Below are positions 6,025 to 7,460 of a stretch of 7,460 nucleotides of DNA, piece after piece. The stretch comes from Clostridia bacterium (GTDB lineage Bacteria > Bacillota_A > Clostridia > Oscillospirales > CAG-272), in contig JAFQPF010000115.1 of the NCBI GenBank assembly GCA_017411885.1, forward strand, positions 1 to 7,460, read 5' to 3'. Position 1 is the first letter of the stretch, and each line of letters opens with the position of its first letter. Below the pieces are notes generated by a model that worked only from the letters and a program-made list of their open reading frames with translations, made no database searches and had not been told where the DNA came from. Made by a program: the position numbers and the translations under genes.

Positions 6025-6991
6025 ATCCGTTCTGTGTTTCATATTTTCTTGCCGCGAGTATCGCAGTTCCACAGGCGTTGTCTGCCGAATACTCGGCAGG
6101 CGCGAATGCCGCGTCGTGCCGTTTTGATAAATACTCACGGATATATTTGTTACTCATCACTCCGCCGGCATAAAGCACCGGAAGCTCACCGCACTCTTTT
6201 TTTGCTTCAAGCGTGAGCGCATCGAGGTTTTTTGCCACAAAATCAAGTACGAAAAACGCGATATCCTTTTTTTCTACACCCTCACTCAAGGCACGCGAAG
6301 CCTTGTTTTCCGCGCCCGAAAGATTGCACGATATGCCGTTTACCACCGGCTTTTGTATTATCACGCTCTTGCGCTCTTCCCCGGGCTTTATATCCGCAAG
6401 CCTTTCAAGCTCAGGTCCGCAGGGGAATTTAAGTCCGAGCATTACGCCGACACGATCTATAAGCTGACCTGCGTTTATGTCAGCACTCGCACCTAAAAGC
6501 TTTATGTCAAGTCGGTCGGAGTGAGGCGTTACGTAAAGCACCTCGCTCGTGCCGCCCGAAACGTGAAACGCCAGAAACGGCTTTTCCAAAAGCTCACGTC
6601 TGCCGCTGTGCCACGCCGCCGCCATTATATGCCCTGCCTGATGCGAAAAGGGATATATCGGCGCGCCCGCACTCGCAAGCGCGTATGCCGCGCTTTTTCC
6701 TGCTAAAAAGCAGGGCATATACGAGCCTTTGTTATCCCTCGGATACGCCGAATAGCCTATCGCGCAGATGCTGTCGTAATCGTATTCGCCGCAAAGCTTT
6801 TCGCATATCTCCGGGAGATTTTTTATATGTGCGAAAAGCGCATCGCTCTGTCTGAGTCCGCGCTCACCCTCTGCTACCGGAAGAGGAAGCTTTAAGTTTT
6901 TAAGTATCTCTCCGCTATCCATATCGAAGAGCGCCGCCGAGGTTGTGTAATTACTCGTATCAAAGCCGAGCGTTATCCTCTTTTTTGCCAT
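6023..6991 (-). CDS. TsaD-like (Kae1/YgjD, 'glycoprotease') ASKHA protein
   Basis: This is a member of the TsaD/Kae1 family, whose canonical bacterial form transfers threonylcarbamoyl to A37 of tRNAs. Seen: 322 residues, slightly shorter than canonical TsaD (~335-345). LGFDTSNYTTSAA at 8-20 is the phosphate-binding start of the ASKHA fold. HQAGH at 117-121 keeps the HxxxH metal ligands, and SADNACGTAILA at 302-313 keeps the third ligand (Asp304). YAGGVMSNKYIRE lies at 274-286. It differs from TsaD where the family has VSGGHT (here VSGGTSE, 144-150), GET.DDA (here SADINAGQLIDRVG, about 169-182) and SGLKT (here NLSGAENKA, 223-231). It is therefore probably the clostridial paralog that sits between nusB and xseA, often annotated as O-sialoglycoprotein endopeptidase, rather than TsaD itself. 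Its function is not established. The ATG overlaps the nusB stop by one base, and GGAGAAG lies 5 bases upstream. Confidence 0.88.
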   Translation of the reverse strand: MAKKRITLGFDTSNYTTSAALFDMDSGEILKNLKLPLPVAEGERGLRQSDALFAHIKNLPEICEKLCGEYDYDSICAIGYSAYPRDNKGSYMPCFLAGKSAAYALASAGAPIYPFSHQAGHIMAAAWHSGRRELLEKPFLAFHVSGGTSEVLYVTPHSDRLDIKLLGASADINAGQLIDRVGVMLGLKFPCGPELERLADIKPGEERKSVIIQKPVVNGISCNLSGAENKASRALSEGVEKKDIAFFVLDFVAKNLDALTLEAKKECGELPVLYAGGVMSNKYIREYLSKRHDAAFAPAEYSADNACGTAILAARKYETQNG

Positions 6992-7398
6992 TACAGCTTC
7001 TCCGGAAGCTCTTTCGCTATTTTATTAAGCACGCCGTTTACAAATGCGGGAGCATCGTCACCGTCGTATTTCTTTGCAAGCTCGACCGCCTCGTTAAGCG
7101 AAACGTTTGTCGGAATATCCGCTTCAAAGATAAGCTCGTATACGCATATGCGCATAAGCGCGAGCGACACCCTGGGCATACGGTTTATCTTCCAGCCCTT
7201 TGCCGATGCTTCAATAAGCGAGTCTATCCTTTCAAGATTTTCAAAAACACCGTTTGTCACACGGCGGACGTATTCGTCCTCCTCAAGCTCTCTTTCAAGC
7301 TTTGCAAGCTCATAAAGCTTATCGGTTTCCTCAAGAGGCTTGAAAGCCTTTTCAAATACGAGTCCGAGTGCCGCTTCTCTTGCTTCGTGTCTGTTCAT
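6991..7398 (-). CDS. nusB: Transcription antitermination factor NusB
   Basis: NusB binds boxA RNA together with ribosomal protein S10 (NusE) and helps RNA polymerase read through rRNA operons. Seen: 135 residues, all-helical and of normal length. It starts MNRHEAREAALGLVFE, the family R..AR..AL..L pattern. GWKINRMPRVSLALMRICVYEL at 68-89 is the conserved core (here split as GWKINRMPRVSL plus ALMRICVYEL), IPTNVSLNEAVELAKKY is at 95-111, and FVNGVLNKIAKEL is at 119-131. The ATG at 7396-7398 is preceded by AAAGGAAG at 7408-7415 with 9-base spacing. It appears to be the first gene of the cluster in this window; all three minus-strand frames are closed by stops between it and the right edge. Confidence 0.96.
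   Translation of the reverse strand: MNRHEAREAALGLVFEKAFKPLEETDKLYELAKLERELEEDEYVRRVTNGVFENLERIDSLIEASAKGWKINRMPRVSLALMRICVYELIFEADIPTNVSLNEAVELAKKYDGDDAPAFVNGVLNKIAKELPEKL
6995..7010 (-). promoter_or_regulatory. Hairpin holding the ribosome binding site of the TsaD-like gene
   Basis: In the mRNA, AGCUUC and GAAGCU form a perfect 6-bp stem around a CGGA loop. The Shine-Dalgarno GGAGAAG (6997-7003) lies in the loop and the 3' arm, 5 bases before the ATG that overlaps the nusB stop. A ribosome finishing nusB would open the stem, which fits translational coupling. The bases also encode the last nusB residues, so chance is possible. Confidence 0.4.
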
Positions 7399-7460
7399 AA
7401 TTTTGATCTTCCTTTCAGACTGTTTGCATTTATACGTTTATTGGTTATACTTTCCCATTA
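7399..7460 (-). promoter_or_regulatory. AT-rich leader of nusB with ribosome binding site
   Basis: The 62 bases before nusB hold the ribosome binding site AAAGGAAG (7408-7415) and two -10-like hexamers, TATAAA (7429-7434) and TATAAC (7444-7449), on the minus strand. No -35 box at proper spacing is seen for TATAAA, and for TATAAC it would lie beyond the window. It may be a promoter or just the gap after an upstream gene of the same operon. Confidence 0.3.

Noticed and set aside
1..7460. CRISPR array, tRNA/rRNA genes, insertion-sequence ends or long repeats
   Set aside because: I saw no regularly spaced repeats, no tRNA-like cloverleaf ends and no transposase. Frequent AAGC/CAAG words on the plus strand reflect the leucine CTT codon bias of the minus-strand genes.

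Overview
The window carries a single, tightly packed, housekeeping-type gene cluster. All genes lie on the minus strand, so transcription runs from high to low coordinates. The order is nusB - a TsaD-like (Kae1/YgjD family) protein - xseA - xseB - ispA - a DUF212 'divergent PAP2' membrane protein - tlyA - nadK - argR - recN. This arrangement is characteristic of Clostridia (Bacillota). A glycoprotease-like gene between nusB and xseA suggests an anaerobic gut-type Eubacteriales lineage (Oscillospirales-like), but the sequence alone does not fix the genus. Codon use is consistent from about position 215 to the right edge: leucine is mostly CTT and ATA isoleucine is frequent.

Layout from the transcriptional upstream end: 7399-7460 is a short AT-rich leader before nusB. 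Positions 6991-7398 hold nusB. Positions 6023-6991 hold the TsaD-like gene, whose start overlaps the nusB stop by one base (TAATG). Positions 4552-6008 hold xseA and xseB, the two subunits of exonuclease VII, again joined by TAATG. ispA (3668-4555) overlaps xseB by four bases (ATGA). The DUF212 gene (3184-3633), tlyA (2383-3165), nadK (1514-2377) and argR (1017-1463) follow with gaps of 5-50 bases, and then recN begins at 990. No intergenic gap exceeds about 60 bases and I see no convincing terminator, so the ten genes look like one transcription unit with much translational coupling. The functions are mixed: rRNA antitermination, DNA repair nuclease, C15 isoprenoid synthesis, ribosomal RNA 2'-O-methylation, NADP synthesis, arginine regulation and recombinational repair.

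Two things stand out. First, recN is not intact. Its first ~260 codons are a normal RecN N-terminus with the Walker A motif. At about position 210 the reading frame then runs into ~65 codons that do not look like RecN, use CTG for 8 of 10 leucines (I found no CTG in the preceding RecN part), and end at a TAA at 13-15. This is either an insertion or rearrangement breakpoint from foreign DNA or a chimeric assembly join. Second, dxs, which usually sits between ispA and tlyA in this clostridial cluster, is absent, and only the small DUF212 gene is there. I do not see a wholly new system in the window. The foreign tail on recN, and whatever lies beyond position 1, is the best lead.
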